Shown: one piece after another, positions 36,692 through 47,847 of the stretch
Position numbering within the stretch: the stretch's first letter is position 1
Layout: the number at the start of each line of letters is the position of its first letter
Assembly: GCA_951802195.1 (NCBI GenBank)
Contig: OX637632.1
Span: 248,001-312,000, forward strand
Length of the DNA: 64,000 nucleotides
Source of the DNA: Tausonia pullulans
Taxonomy: Eukaryota; Basidiomycota; Tremellomycetes; Cystofilobasidiales; Mrakiaceae
Direction: 5' to 3'
The notes under the pieces: model-generated
Database searches by the model: none
What the model saw: only the letters and a program-made list of their open reading frames with translations
What the model was told of the DNA's origin: nothing
Program-made: the position numbers and the translations under genes

Positions 36692-39440
36692 TTAGGCGAT
36701 GGTGGCCTTGATCGGCGAGGAGGCTGTCTCCTCGCCGGCTGTCTGGGTGGCGATGGCGACCGAGTCCTTCTGCTCCTGGTGCTCCACCTCAATTACACCA
36801 TCGTCCTCCTCCGCGACCGTAGGCCTAGTAGCAGCGATTGAGTTCTCGCTCGAATAATCTTCGAGCAGCCAGCCGTACACCCGGCTGAGCTGCTCTGTAC
36901 GACGCTCATTGACGGTGCCGACGGGGCTCGAGGGAGCGGCAGTGACACCCCAGTGGGCGAGCATAGCGTCGACAAGAAGCCGGCACTCGTCCGCCGTAGT
37001 AGCATGCTTGAGGACGGACCGGAGGCCAACAAGTTGGGCGTGGGAGACCGAAGGAACAGTGACGGTGGGGGTCAGGGCAGGAACAACGGTAGCCTCAGTG
37101 GGAAGAGCAGCGTGAACAACGGCCTCTGAGAACGAAGGGTCGATGGTAGCGGCTCCCTCCTGATCTGTCGACGTCGCGATATCGCCGAGCTCCGGTCCAG
37201 AGGAGGCGAGCGCACGCGTCCCCCGCTGAGGAGTGAGTGCAGCCAATTCCGTCAGAAGAGTAGAGACTTCCTCCATTTCCGCGAGACGCTCGACGTCGTT
37301 CTCGTAGTCGCTTCCCTCAGAGCGAGACGAAACGCCGAATATCGGGGCCGACGACCGAATGCTGCCCTGGCCAGAGTCGGAGAGAGAGAGCGCTTGCAAA
37401 TCTAGCGCTGCCGTTCCGTGGCTACCGAAGCTCCGGGCAGGCTCCTTTTCATTCGTAGACGCACGGCGACCATTGCGAGGAGGGCGGGGGGGAGGGGGAT
37501 AGGATGGGTCAACGTCTCCACTGGAAGTCCGCGGGGCGGCCGAGGCCATCGAGGGGGCGGTGTGCTCGAGGGGCGAGGAAGTACGATGAGCAGTGCTCGT
37601 GGACTGGTCGCCGGTCGGAGTGGGAGGAAAGGCCAGAACCAGCGACGCAGCAGAAGCTGTGGCCGAGGGAGCAACTTTCCGTGTAGGTACAGGCGCAGAG
37701 ATGGAAGCCGGAGCGATAGGAGCAGGCACATCGAAGAAGGCAGTCTCCCGAGGAGGCGCCGGCCGTCTCTTGATCGAGTTTGTCGAGCTCGAGGTCGACA
37801 TGCTCTCGAGCGCGGGTGAAGACCTCAGTTCGAATGCCTGCTGCTGCTGTGGCGAGGGCTCGATGGAGCTGCTGCTATTGCCATTACCGTACTCAGCCAC
37901 GAACGGATGCCGCTGGTGGGGTTCGGTCGCCGAGAAGGCGCTCGTGATCCTCGCCCGCAGGGGCAGCTGCTCGTCCATCATCGGGCTCTGGTCCTTCGGA
38001 AGAGGCGAAGGTGCGCTTGGTGTGGTGAAGCTGCTCGGAGGCGGCGGAGGCGTGGTGACGATTGCCTTCCTTGTCGGCTGATCGGCGATCGAGCCCGAGG
38101 ATCGGGTCCTGCGGACGGCCATGTTCCTGGCTTCGTTGGAGCCCGAGGCAGCACTGAGGCTATAAAATGCCGAGGGAGGAAGGTTGTTGTTGCCGGTGTG
38201 GTTGATAAGAGGTTGCTGTTCCAGCGTTCCCGACGAGGAGCTCTTAGAGCTGCCGCCGGTGAATTTGGAGACAAGACCCTTGAAGCCCTTCTTTTTGGGC
38301 TGTTGGAAGTGATGTTGCGATGCCGGTGGCATCAAAGTGCCATTAGGGCGGTTCATGGAGGAAGGCGGAGGGCCGTCGAGGAATGCACTGAAATACGACA
38401 GGAGCGATGGAATGTCAGACAGTCGGATGCCACTAGCGCCAAGCAACGACGGAATGAGCGAAACGAGACTCACATGAGATCCTGAGTTGCCGAGCCCTTC
38501 TTCTTCTTCCTGTCACCCATGAAGTAGTCGTCGTCGCTGTCATCGTCGAGACTGACAGCCGTTGGTGATCGAGGAGTGTGCCTTTGGATCGGAGGAGCGC
38601 GCGAACTGCTTCTACTGGGGCTTTGCTGCTGGCCGACGAAGCTCGACTGTGCCACCCGGGTTCCACCTCCTCCTTCTCCTTCACCACCACGTCCAGGCGG
38701 CTCAAAACTCCCCGTCGCCAAGGGCCTTGACGAGGCACCTTTACTGCCGAGCACTGAACGGCCACCAGGAGGTCCGCCTCGGGGCATGGTCGAAGCCTTG
38801 GTCGCCCAAGATGGGTCAGAGTTGAGCTGTTCGTGAGCAAGGGGAAGGAAGGGGGTGGCAATCATCGCGTCAACAAATGTAAAGCAAGCGTCAATAGTAT
38901 TAGAACCAAACCACACACCATGTCAATAAGACTCTCCTTCTTCGGCCTCCTCCGCCGGCCGCCACTGAAGAGTTCGTCGTCCGAGTCGTCGTCCTCCTCC
39001 TCCTCCTTCTGAATGCGCTTCACCTCGGCTATTCGCGGAGTGAGCTTTGACCCGGAGCCAGCCGAGGACAATTTCATCGCGCTCCGCGTAGGCGACTGCT
39101 GCTGAGGCGATGAAATGAGCCTTGGGCTCGAGTGGCCCCGGTTGTTCTGGCCTCCACCGTTGCCATCGCCTGGACGGCGGGCAATGGAAGCCTTGCGGAC
39201 AGGGAGCAACGTGTTGCTTTCCTGGGCCTGAGCGAACGCCACGGCGGGGCTCATGTGCTGAACGACGGGCGGCGCGAGCTGGCGGTCGAACGAAAAGTCG
39301 AACGAACCAGTTGGGTTGGACGACGAGGGGAGCGAAGGCGCCGGCGAATGCAATGTGGACGACTGGATGGTCGGTGACGGGGTGGTGGGGAGTGGAAGAT
39401 GAAGAGGCGGCGAGCGCGAACGAGAGAAACGAGATGACAT
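36692..39440 (-). CDS. Unrecognised, mostly disordered Ser/Pro-rich protein
   Basis: Three exons give about 860 residues. Exon 1 from ATG 39440 (MSSRFSRSRSPPLH) contains KLTPRIAEVKRIQKEEEEDD, an acidic DDSDDELFSGG stretch, then RRRRPKKESLIDM. Exon 2 starts LNSDPSWATKASTMPRGG and ends in a second acidic-basic pair, DDDSDDDYFMGDRKKKKGSA. Exon 3 starts AFLDGPPPSSMNRPNG and has KKKGFKGLVSKFTGG, many Ser/Pro tracts, a more ordered C-terminal block (LVGLRSVLKHATTADECRLL, VDAMLAHWGV, TEQLSRVYGWLLEDYSSE) and stop TAA 36692-36694. The repeated SDDE/SDDY-F-G-(R/K)n pattern may be a short linear motif. The C-terminal block looks helical and conserved, but I cannot name it. In-frame ATGs further upstream (to 39773) leave the start open. 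Confidence 0.7.
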
Positions 39441-39790
39441 GAGGGAGGAGAGACGGAATGAGGAAGAAAGGGCATGAAAAGGGGGTTGGGCCAGCAGAAG
39501 GGAAAAGGGGAAGAGATAGAGAGAGAACAGGGGGGCAGGAAGGGTGAAAAGCACGAGGTGAAACGTCGGAGTAGGTGAAAGGCGCGTGTGAAGGACCGTG
39601 CGGAAAGCGAGGCTGGGGGACGTGCACCAGAGTGGCGGGTGAAGGGCGGCCGGGCGATCCGACTGCAGTGATATTTGAATGTGAGTGTTTGATTCCGAGA
39701 GGAAGGGAGCCGGAGGATAATGATTAATGAGAGGAGTGGAGAGAACAGATGGAGAAGAAAAGTGTGATTCCAATCAGGCTCAGACTCAAG
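39441..39790. other. Intergenic stretch
   Basis: Purine-rich plus strand (pyrimidine-rich in the sense of the minus-strand gene that starts at 39440), consistent with a promoter or leader. No supported gene. Confidence 0.45.
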
Positions 39791-41130
39791 TTACAGGGCC
39801 TCAGTTGCATGCAGATGCCCATTATCCCTGCGTGGTGCGAAGTAACTCACGTCCAGGTCTCCTTCGGCTCCAGCTGCGCGCATTAGTGCTTTATTGAGAC
39901 TGCCGTTGTTGCACATACTCTGGAGGTTCTGCGACGTGAGGGACAGCTTGAAAGTCTGTCCTCCCCGAAGGTAAGCGTCAAACTGCTTATTGTCTTCGTA
40001 CTCCGAAGTTGTCTCGCAGAGAGGTCCTCCATGAGCCTCAGCGCCGCCTCGCTTGGTCGCATGGCGCCTCTGCCATTCGACTTGCTTCTGATGAGCGGCA
40101 GGGAGATCTGGACGTTGATGTGCGGGTGGCAGGCGATGCAACCAAACAGCGCTGCTGCTGGACGGCAGCGAACCCGCCCGGAACCGGGTGCTTTGGCAAG
40201 ACGAGAGGAGGAACAACGAGGGTCAACCTCGTCGAGGCCATGTTGAACGAGAGGGCTGCTTCAGAGTGCAAGACGGAGCGCGAGTTGGCGGTGTGAAGAG
40301 ACTTGCCTCTGGCCGAAGCCATCACTGCACGCTCGATGGTCTCCTCGACTGTCGATCGGGTGGCATGATTGTCAGACGCCGCTCACATGATCGCAATAGG
40401 ATGGACGAGGCAAGCGTTTACTCCTCAGGTCTCGAACAAAGGCCCAATGCTGCTCGTTCACCTCGAGCGGCGGAGTGTTCAGCTCCTTGACGCTCGGTCC
40501 GGACAGGGCTTGCTCGACGCCCATGACGCGGTAGAAGTCCAAAGGATATGTTCGGCGAAGCGCCTGGGAAGACGAACGAGTGTTTACAGTGTTTGAACAC
40601 CGGACGGAGTGTAGTTATTCAGTACTGACTCAATACCAATCGCCATGTACAGTCCGGCGGGGACGATGATACCTCGCCGGACGTCTCCTCTTGCGGATTG
40701 TATTGCAGTGATGCAGCTCCCTCGAAGACTCCCCCCTCCCCCCGCGAAGGCTGGCGGTTACTGAATGTCTGTACTTGGGTTGCATCAGTGAGTACCTCGC
40801 ATCAATCACAGTCAAGGGTGTCGAGACGACGCACTGGAAAGTTCCGGGTCATGACTTGCGAAAGCTCCCACGCCTCTCTTCAACACCAGTCGTCGTTTGT
40901 GTAATTGATCTCGCGCATGCTACGCCATTTCCGGCCCTCCTCGCTCTCCCTCCAATGACGGAACTCGAGCATAGCTTCACGAACAGCGCCTCGACCGAGA
41001 GGGTCTGGATGGGTCGTGCGAGAGCGCGTGTCTCAAGCTTCTCTGAGAACTCGCAGGCGCGTGAGACTCTCGCCGGGCATGAAAGGCTAAGCAGTAGGTC
41101 GCAGTAGTTGAAAGACCCTTGGCAAGGCCA
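39791..41130 (-). CDS. Unrecognised multi-exon gene, upstream exons unresolved
   Basis: I do not recognise the product. The exons that splice cleanly are 40626 to about 40715 (ARGDVRRGIIVPAGLYMAIGIES), 40422-40563 (ALRRTYPLDFYRVMGVEQAL, SVKELNTPPLEVNEQHWAFV), 40228-40348 (IEETIERAVMASARGKSLHT, LHSEAALSFNMAS) and 39791-40157 (LPAAHQKQVEWQRRH, AEAHGGPLCETTSEYEDNKQ, YLRGGQTFKLSLTSQNLQ), ending at TAA 39791-39793. Each junction has GT/AG borders and keeps one frame. Further upstream there are coding-like fragments FRHWRESEEGRKWRSMREIN and VVSTPLTVIDAR up to about 41130, but I could not join them, so the start is unknown. The amount of conserved-looking, non-repetitive sequence argues for a folded cytosolic or nuclear protein. 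Confidence 0.55.
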
Positions 41131-42803
41131 ACGGTCGTGGCAAGATCTCAACGGATGTATCATAGTCGGGCGCCCTTCTGAGAGGAGTTAAGGCTGGATG
41201 GGACATTCAAGAGTGTGTCAGTAAGTGCATTCGACAGATAGGAAGGACGCTCGCCATCGATCCAGCTGTCCAGTCCCTCGGACGTTTCATCAGGTTTTCC
41301 ATCTCCCCTCGGTCGGTTCATTCCCATGGCAGCCCCACACGACTACGCACCCATTCTCCGCCCAAGATGTGAACCCCTCCTCTTTCTCAGAAACTATGAT
41401 TAACACCAGAAGTATGAAGTGGCCATTAATTTCCCCTGGCTTGTTTGTATGGCAGAAAGGGGGGAGGAACAAGGCGAGGACGAGGACGAGGAGAAGGAGA
41501 AGTCCCCGAGGGATCTGCTCACCCTGAAACAGACACCTTGGCGTCACCATCACAGGGCTAGGAGGAGAGAGTAGGCGACGTTCTGTTCGCTCGCTCGCAT
41601 ATGCTGCAAGCGTAGACACAGGAGAAAGAACAGAGTCTCACCAGCAGCAGGGCTGATGTGATCAGCACCCGGAGCGCTTCCTCGTCTCGCTCCTCCTTCT
41701 CTAAGGCAACTGCACATGATCGCGACGTCTCTCGATTGAGGACCTTGCGCCACCGGGCCTGCGGACGCGACTGCACGACGTTCGTGCCCGAGAGCAAGGC
41801 ATGACGGCGGTAGCGGGGGCAGTGGTGGACAGTCGTTCTATCATATGGACTGTTTGCTGTCTGCCTGTTGCTGTGGTCGCGACGCGCCGAGCTTCTGAGT
41901 CCGGGGGGTAGAAGATATCCCAGAGAGAGCTTTGGCTGCGGAGAATTAAGGGCAAAAGGGCGGATTGACGGCGCTGAGAGAAAGTCATTGTGGGGTCCAA
42001 GGACAATGCAAGAGGATGAACGAGAAAAGAGCTACGAACGATACGACAGCGGTAGTTCCCTTTAGACGTTAGCAGACGACGGCGGAGATCACTACGCAAT
42101 TGTTGAGATGTCAAAGCTGCTGCTGAGGAGAGACGAGGAGAGGAGCCACAGGGCGAGAATGTTCTGAGAAGAGTGGGAAGGGCGGAGCGGAGCAGAACAC
42201 GAGCAGTGGAGGAGGGAAGGGGGTGAGACGGACTGAGAGCGGCAGAAGCTTGGTGCTGAGAGATGAAAAGATCCGTAGAGGAGGCAGGCACAAGCGCAGA
42301 GCAGGCTATCAATCTCGGTCGGCGTCCTTTGCTGGGGGCTGTGGACAGGGAGAAGAAGGGTTGAGGGTGGTGGTTGATCGCTCTTTTTCCTCTCTCCAGT
42401 TAGCTAAACTTAGGATGCATCGATCGTGGGAAACAAGATAGAACCAGACCATCGGGGACCTAGAAACGGGCCGGGGATGTTGTCTTCTGCCCCTCTCTCA
42501 TCCGATCAAAGAGACTAAAGGCCAGCTAAAGAGAGGTGGCGTGGTTGAGTTCTTAGCTTGCTTTGCTTTCTTCACACAAATCAAGGCCGGTCTGCGGATA
42601 TGTCAGAGCCGGTGTTTTGAAGGGTTGTAATTAACATCAACATGTAGAAGTGGATGCAAAAGCAAGGCTGTGGCCGCCAATCGTCTAAAGTTGAAGGCGA
42701 TCACATGCTTAAGCCAAGCTGTGGTAGACCTGCTACGTGGAACGAGTTCATACATACATGGCGGTACAGACGGTAGCATTATTGCGCATCTCTAAACGCC
42801 TTG
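41131..42803. other. Stretch without a supported gene
   Basis: The longest open frame here (minus, 41701-42312) begins without an ATG. From its internal ATG near 41990 it reads MTFSQRRQSALLPLILRSQS and SLWDIFYPPDSEARR, which could be part of a small spliced mitochondrial protein, but I find no confirming family motif or complete exon chain. The leader of the unrecognised gene ending at 39791 probably also lies in the left part. The segment from 42400 to 42780 appears non-coding. Confidence 0.35.
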
Positions 42804-44152
42804 TCAGAGATCTCCAAACAGATCATTTACCACCTTTCCCGCGAGCACCCTCCGCTCGTCCAGGTCCTCGACCTTGCCGAGCTCCTCCCTGAGCGCGCGC
42901 AAGCTCAGGAGCGTCGACGTCAAGTCCATCGGGTCCTCGCCCTCGCCGTCCTCCGGCGGAGGTATGAACGTGGAATCATCGAAGCCCGCGGCAGGTGAAA
43001 ATGAGTCGGAGAACCCGCACGACGGCGCATTATGGTTAGAGGGCTTGAGGGACGACGATGAGGACAAAGGCGCGGATTGCAGCAGTCCAAAAGCGTCGTC
43101 GAAAGCCGCATCCGTTGTTGGAGCGCTGTCTATCGCTGTGGAATTAGCGGGATCCGTGGCCAGCGAGGCCGACAAGGGGGATGGGACAGTGGGCATCTCG
43201 GAGAGCCAACCCTCCCCGGTGTTGAACGCCAACGTGACGTCTCGCTCGTCCTCGCCATTGTCTTCGCCGCCTTCGTTGGCGCTCGTACATCCTGCTTGCG
43301 GCTTGGGCGCCTTTAGAGTAAGGCCAGGCCAGAGATGGGTCTGCAGCGTGTTGATAATCTGTGCAAGTGGGGAAGTGTCTTGAAAAAGGCGCGCACATGA
43401 ACAACCGTGGTGTTAGAAATCCGACGTCGGGAGGAGAGTAATCCAATGATACCTACCTGCACCCCTCCACCCCTCACTTTCCTCATCATCATTCTCATCC
43501 TCATCCTCGTCGTTTGCGAGTTCGTCAACGAGCTCCATGCCGAGCTCGTCGAACGATTCGTACACCTCCGGTCCGACTTGTGCTTGCTTCCTGTCGCCGC
43601 CCCTTCCAATTGTCCGGACCGCAAGGCTGATCTCAAGATCCTCACTGCCAAGTTGGGCTAGGATAGGTTCGGGGACGCTGACGCGGCGAGCTCCTCCGAC
43701 ATCCTCGGGCAGGAGGTAAATGAGCACAGGGCTTGCTGAGGAAGTCCCGCTGCTGACGCTACTGACGGCGGGCGAGCCGAGAATGACAGCGTGGAAGTGG
43801 ACCGTGGCCGAATAGTACTTATTAGAGATCTCCCAGCGTTCGACGAAAGAGTCTTTGGTGGAGGGAGACGCGGACGGCGGTGGTAAAGCTGGTGCTGATG
43901 CGCGCGTCAGGATACCTGGTGTGTACCTTGTTGTCAGATCCTGATCAACCCTGAGAGTAATAGAGTGACTATAAGAGGGACATTCGCACGAGAAACAAAG
44001 TCCCAGGCTTGAGGCAGACTGTGCGTGTAGATGATGATCGTCGACTCGTCCGGCGGAGAAGAACGGGCCGCCATTGGGGACGTGAGGGCCAACGGGGGGG
44101 CTGGGAGAGTAGTTGCGGACTTCATCTCGTCCTTAGATGATGCAGAGACCAT
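42804..44152 (-). CDS. AAGAB/p34-like alpha- and gamma-adaptin-binding protein
   Basis: AAGAB (yeast relative Irc6) is a chaperone for AP adaptor assembly. Exon 1 from ATG 44152 ends in IIIYTHSLPQAWDFVSR; exon 2 has ILTRASAPALPPPS, RWEISNKYYSATVHFHAVIL, SPVLIYLLPEDVGG, VPEPILAQLGSEDLEISLAV, VGPEVYESFDELGMELVDEL and an acidic ANDEDEDENDDEE; the last exon has NTSPLAQIINTLQTHLWPGL, DDSTFIPPPEDGEGEDPMDL and the tail TSTLLSLRALREELGKVEDL-DERRVLAGKVVNDLFGDL. The W-I-NKYY-A-V strand, the region -IINTLQTHLWPGL- and the terminal helix (RA-RE-L--L-DERR--A-KV) correspond to the order seen in AAGAB proteins. The second splice uses GTGAGG after DDEE and an acceptor before NTSPLAQ. Divergent from the ThuA gene. 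Confidence 0.7.
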
Positions 44153-44480
44153 GGCTGTGGGAGAGAGGATGCGAGAGGATGGTGGTAACGGTCAAGAGTG
44201 GCGGGGACCGACGCGACGCGCCAGTCAGTCAAGCTGGAGCGCCCTGTGCGCGTCACCAAGCGTCACAGTGGTATCTAGGATGTTGCTGCTCGCACGCATT
44301 TCGCTCAAGGTAAAAGTTGGGAATTTTTCCGAAGGAGAATCGTCTGAAGACTGATCAACCCTGACGTCGCTAGATTATGGTTGTCAGTTATTCCGAGGCA
44401 CCCTCCTCCCGACGACGGCCAACCCCGAACCCATGCATGCCTGGCATTGCCTCTCTTCCAACACCCACCTTCAGAGTGCC
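44153..44480. promoter_or_regulatory. Divergent promoter of the adaptin-binding and ThuA genes
   Basis: 328 bp between divergent starts at 44152 (minus) and 44481 (plus). No gene of its own. The 60 bases before the ThuA start are rich in C and T. Confidence 0.45.
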
Positions 44481-45898
44481 ATGCTGCTCTTTTCGCCCTT
44501 CTCGGCCCTTGTCCTTGGTTTCCTATATCTCTCCTCACCTTCCATGGCTGCTCCCCCTTCAGTTCTCATCTACTCGCGCACTGTCGGTCAGTTTATGCGC
44601 TCTCATGCCGATTTCGATGGTGCACGCTCACGATGCTCACTTCTATTCTCTTTCTTCGCTCGCTCTCGTCGGGTTTGGTATCTTCTCATGTTGATTTCGC
44701 TGTCAGACTACCGCCATGACTCAATTCCCACCGCCATCGCCGCCCTCACCCGTCTCGCGCCCCAGTACAACGTTTCCTTCACCGCGTCTGAGGACCCGAC
44801 GCTCTTCACCGCCGAGACGCTCGCTCAGTTCCAGGGTATCGTCTTCCTCAGCAATTCTGGCAACGTCCTAGATGGTACTCAGAGGGAAGCCTTCCAGGGG
44901 TGGCTCGACAAGGGCGGCCGGCTAAGCGCGATCCATGCCGGATGCGCTTGTCTCTTTGATGCGGACTTCTTCCGCGAGCAGGTTCGTAGAGTTCCGCCTC
45001 GGAGTCTCGAGCGATGAAGAATTGACGAAGAAGAGAAACAGGTCGGCGCCCTCTTTGACTTTCACCCTGCCCTGCAACCCGCCACCTTTTTGCCTCTCAA
45101 CAAGACGCATCCGAGCATGACGATGATCCCGGACCGATGGACCTTTGTACGTCGTCAAGCTTTGCTCGCCCACCCAAGTATGCGTTCTGACGACAACAAT
45201 ACAGGAGGAGGAGGTCTACAATTTCCGATCAGACCCGCGAACCGTTGGCGCGCAAGTGCTGATGACGGTCGACGAGACGTCATACACCGGTGCGCGTTTG
45301 TGTCTAGATGAAGTCGAAGGGCCACCATCCCTGACAATTTAATTCCCTCTTCGTAGTCGGCGACGCTGTCTCGACGGGCTCGTATCCCTCGCAAGGCACA
45401 CCTCACCCAATCGGTCCGTGTCTCTTCACACACCTCTATCTCATCCCTCCAAGCCTTGCTTACCCCTACATTGTCTCCTCAGCATGGTACCAAGACGCCG
45501 GTGCCGGCGCTAACCCAGCCTCAAATGCCCGAGCCGGCCGTTCGTGGTTCACCTCGCTCGGCCATACGAACGCCACTTGGGCGGACGAGACGTTCCTCGC
45601 GCACGTTATGGAGGGCATCACCTGGACGATCGCCAATGAGTCCGGGACGGCCTCGTTAAGCACTACATCTGAAGCCGCTTCGAGGTGAGCTGAAGAGGAA
45701 TGGGCGGCTCGATTCAAGGAGTTTTAAAGCTGACTATGTCTCGCACCTGGAAGCACGACGGCTGCCTCCCGGTATTCCTCATCCGCTGCCCCGTCCAGCT
45801 CCACCAGCAGTCCACTACCATCAAGTGGAGGTAGCAGGGTTATCACAGCCAGTGGTGGGGCAGTGGCAGCTATAGCTGCCCTTGGTTTGCTGTTGTGA
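44481..45898 (+). CDS. Secreted ThuA-fold protein with C-terminal GPI-anchor signal
   Basis: ThuA-like proteins have a class-I glutamine amidotransferase-like fold and are linked to sugar metabolism. Seven exons: 44481-44586, 44707-44981, 45042-45146, 45205-45289, 45357-45413, 45483-45684, 45754-45898; 324 residues. The N-terminal signal peptide MLLFSPFSALVLGFLYLSS is followed by VLIYSRTVGDYRHDSIPTAI, FQGIVFLSNSGNVLDGTQRE, FQGWLDKGGRLSAIHAGC, TFLPLNKTHPSM, EEEVYNF and ARAGRSWFTSLGHTNATW, all in ThuA order (HP-M, E-Y-F, GR-F-T-LGH). The sixth exon could stop at TGA 45685, but splicing AG/gtgagc to 45754 adds a Ser-rich linker and the hydrophobic end SGGAVAAIAALGLLL, a GPI-attachment signal. 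Several N-glycosylation sites. The earlier in-frame ATG at 44433 was not chosen because the signal peptide starts at 44481. Confidence 0.85.
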
Positions 45899-46037
45899 GG
45901 AGTGATGAACAGATTGTACACGGACGCCCAGTCTCTCTCAAGCGCAACGCGCAACCTCCATTCCGCAATCGTTGAGCCGAAATCAGCAATTACGTCTACG
46001 TGTCGTACACAATAGTTCACTCAAAAAAATGTCCATC

Positions 46038-47497
46038 TTAGTAATCCTCGAACCTAAACAGCGTCTCAGACGTCTCCCCTGCCTCTCTTCCTGCTCCAGT
46101 GCTACCAGTCCCACCTGACGACATCCCCCAAGCCGCACCACTCCCCGATCTTCCCCCCTCGAGCCAAGCAATCTCCTCCGGACTTTGCGGGACGTCCGCT
46201 GGTCCCATCCTCTCCCTCTCCCTTAGCTGGCGTCCTAGCATCCTCGAGGCGTTGATAGAGGCACGGCGGGTTGGGACGGAGAAACCGCCGCCTCGGCCGG
46301 AGGCGATCTCAGAGGCGCGGAGACGCTCAGCTGAGTCAAGGGTTGAGCTTGGGCGGGAGAGGTAGAAGGGAGAGAGCAGTTCGTCAGTAACGTGCGGAGT
46401 GAAAGCACAAGCGAGAGAGAGAGAGGAGCTCACAGATGAGAAGCGACCATCTCGTCCGTGACATCTCCTCTAGTTGGAAGCGTGAACCCATGCGGCGGAA
46501 AGTAGCCCACGTGCTGATTCTGGGGGTATTGTTGACCCGCTGTTGTTCCGGGGTACGGAGGCGAGGCTATGAGATGGCGGTCGGGAGAGGAAGCGCCAAA
46601 GTGGTCCATGAGGGAATCAATGGGTGCAGGTCGACCATTGGCACCGCCGACGGACGAAAAGCTCAGCGATGTAGAACGGGAGTTCGAGCGCGAGTGATGT
46701 CCTCCTCCTCCGTGAGAAGCCGGCTCTTGCCGAGAGGACGAGGACGGCGATGAGCCAGACAACGAGTCCAAGTGCTGTGCGCTGACATTCGCCACATGAG
46801 CCTGCTGCTTGATTGATTGCTGTTGACTCTCCTCTTCCGCCTCTAACTCCAGCTGCTGTCTCAGCAGCGCGACCCTCTCTCTCTGAAGACGGTCCTCAGG
46901 ATCTTCGACCTCTTCGCGGAGAGAGACCTTTCGCGCCTCGGACATGCCGCGGGGGCGGGTGCCTGCTCCTCCTCCGGGGGAGGAGACGAGTGACTGTGGC
47001 TGTTGGTGGTGCAGGCCCAGGCCTGGGGAACTGACACTGCTGCTGACTCCGCTGGGCTGGCGAGGAAGGAAGCGCTGAGGACTGGGTCCGACGCCAATGG
47101 ATGCAGAGAGTGAGAGTGGACGGAGCTTCATTGTGGTCGTCAGAGGTGGCGTCTGAGTTTGAGGATGCGAGGCAAAAGTTGCAGAGGAGGGCGTGGACGG
47201 CGATGTGGTCGGCGTGGAAGAGGACGACGAAGATGAGAAGAACCCAAACCCGGATCGCCAATCGATGGATCCGGAACGACCCTTTCGCTGTGGTTTGGTG
47301 GCTTGAGGCGTAGGAGGCTCCGTCCGGACCTTGACGGGAGAGACAGGCCTCTTTGAGGGCACCGGAGTGGGGACCGGAATGGCGGCATGTGGCGGAGGTG
47401 ACATAGATGCAGCGCTTCGGCCAGCAGGGGCAAGAGAGGAAGGAGGTGGGAGGGTAGAGATTTCTCTCTCGTTCTCAGGCACGGATGACGAGGCCAT
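46038..47497 (-). CDS. Unrecognised disordered protein with short helical segments
   Basis: Two exons. The first (to about 46430) is Ser/Pro/Gln-rich with SIDWRSGFGFFSSSS, MKLRPLSLSASIGVGPSPQR and a charged helix (EARKVSLREEVEDPEDRLQR, ERVALLRQQLELEAEEES). It ends HGFTLPTRGDVTDEMVASHL and splices to STLDSAERLRASEIASGRGG, then RRASINASRMLGRQLRERER, PQSPEEIAWLEGG and the end SETLFRFEDY, TAA 46038-46040. The open frame continues upstream of ATG 47497 to 47722 but there begins with TTG; that upstream part (ATIRRARSSHQLANKKSSRP) also looks coding, so a further 5' exon is possible. Family not recognised. Confidence 0.6.
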
Positions 47498-47847
47498 GGT
47501 TTGAGAAAGCTCCTGGAGGGAAGGGCGCGAAGACTTCTTATTGGCGAGCTGGTGAGATGAGCGAGCGCGTCGGATGGTCGCTTGGAGGGAGTTGCCATGG
47601 TCGGCAGAAAGGACGGCTGGAGGAGATCGGTTTGTCAGGGAGCTGTGGCGGTGAACTCGAAGCGACGCTGTATGTGCACCTTCAAACCCGTCGATGGCTG
47701 AAGCAACAGACGACTTGGTCAATTCAAGAACAAGAGAACTTGGCTGCTACTTCATACGCACACATGATACGATCAAGAATTTTGGAACAGTACAGCGTAA
47801 GTGCGCGGTTAGCCTCTTTCTGTTGTGCGAAGGAACAAGGTCGTCAG

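Noticed and set aside
39819-39841. gtgagt...cag segment of about 23 nt near the end of the unrecognised gene
   Set aside because: Shorter than any workable intron; the frame is open through it to TAA.
41701-42312. 200-codon open frame with a mitochondrial-like N-terminus
   Set aside because: It starts with TTG, not ATG; no exon chain or domain could be confirmed.
47498-47722. Upstream extension of the disordered protein to a 430-residue form
   Set aside because: The extended frame begins with TTG. It may belong to a 5' exon but cannot be the start as read.
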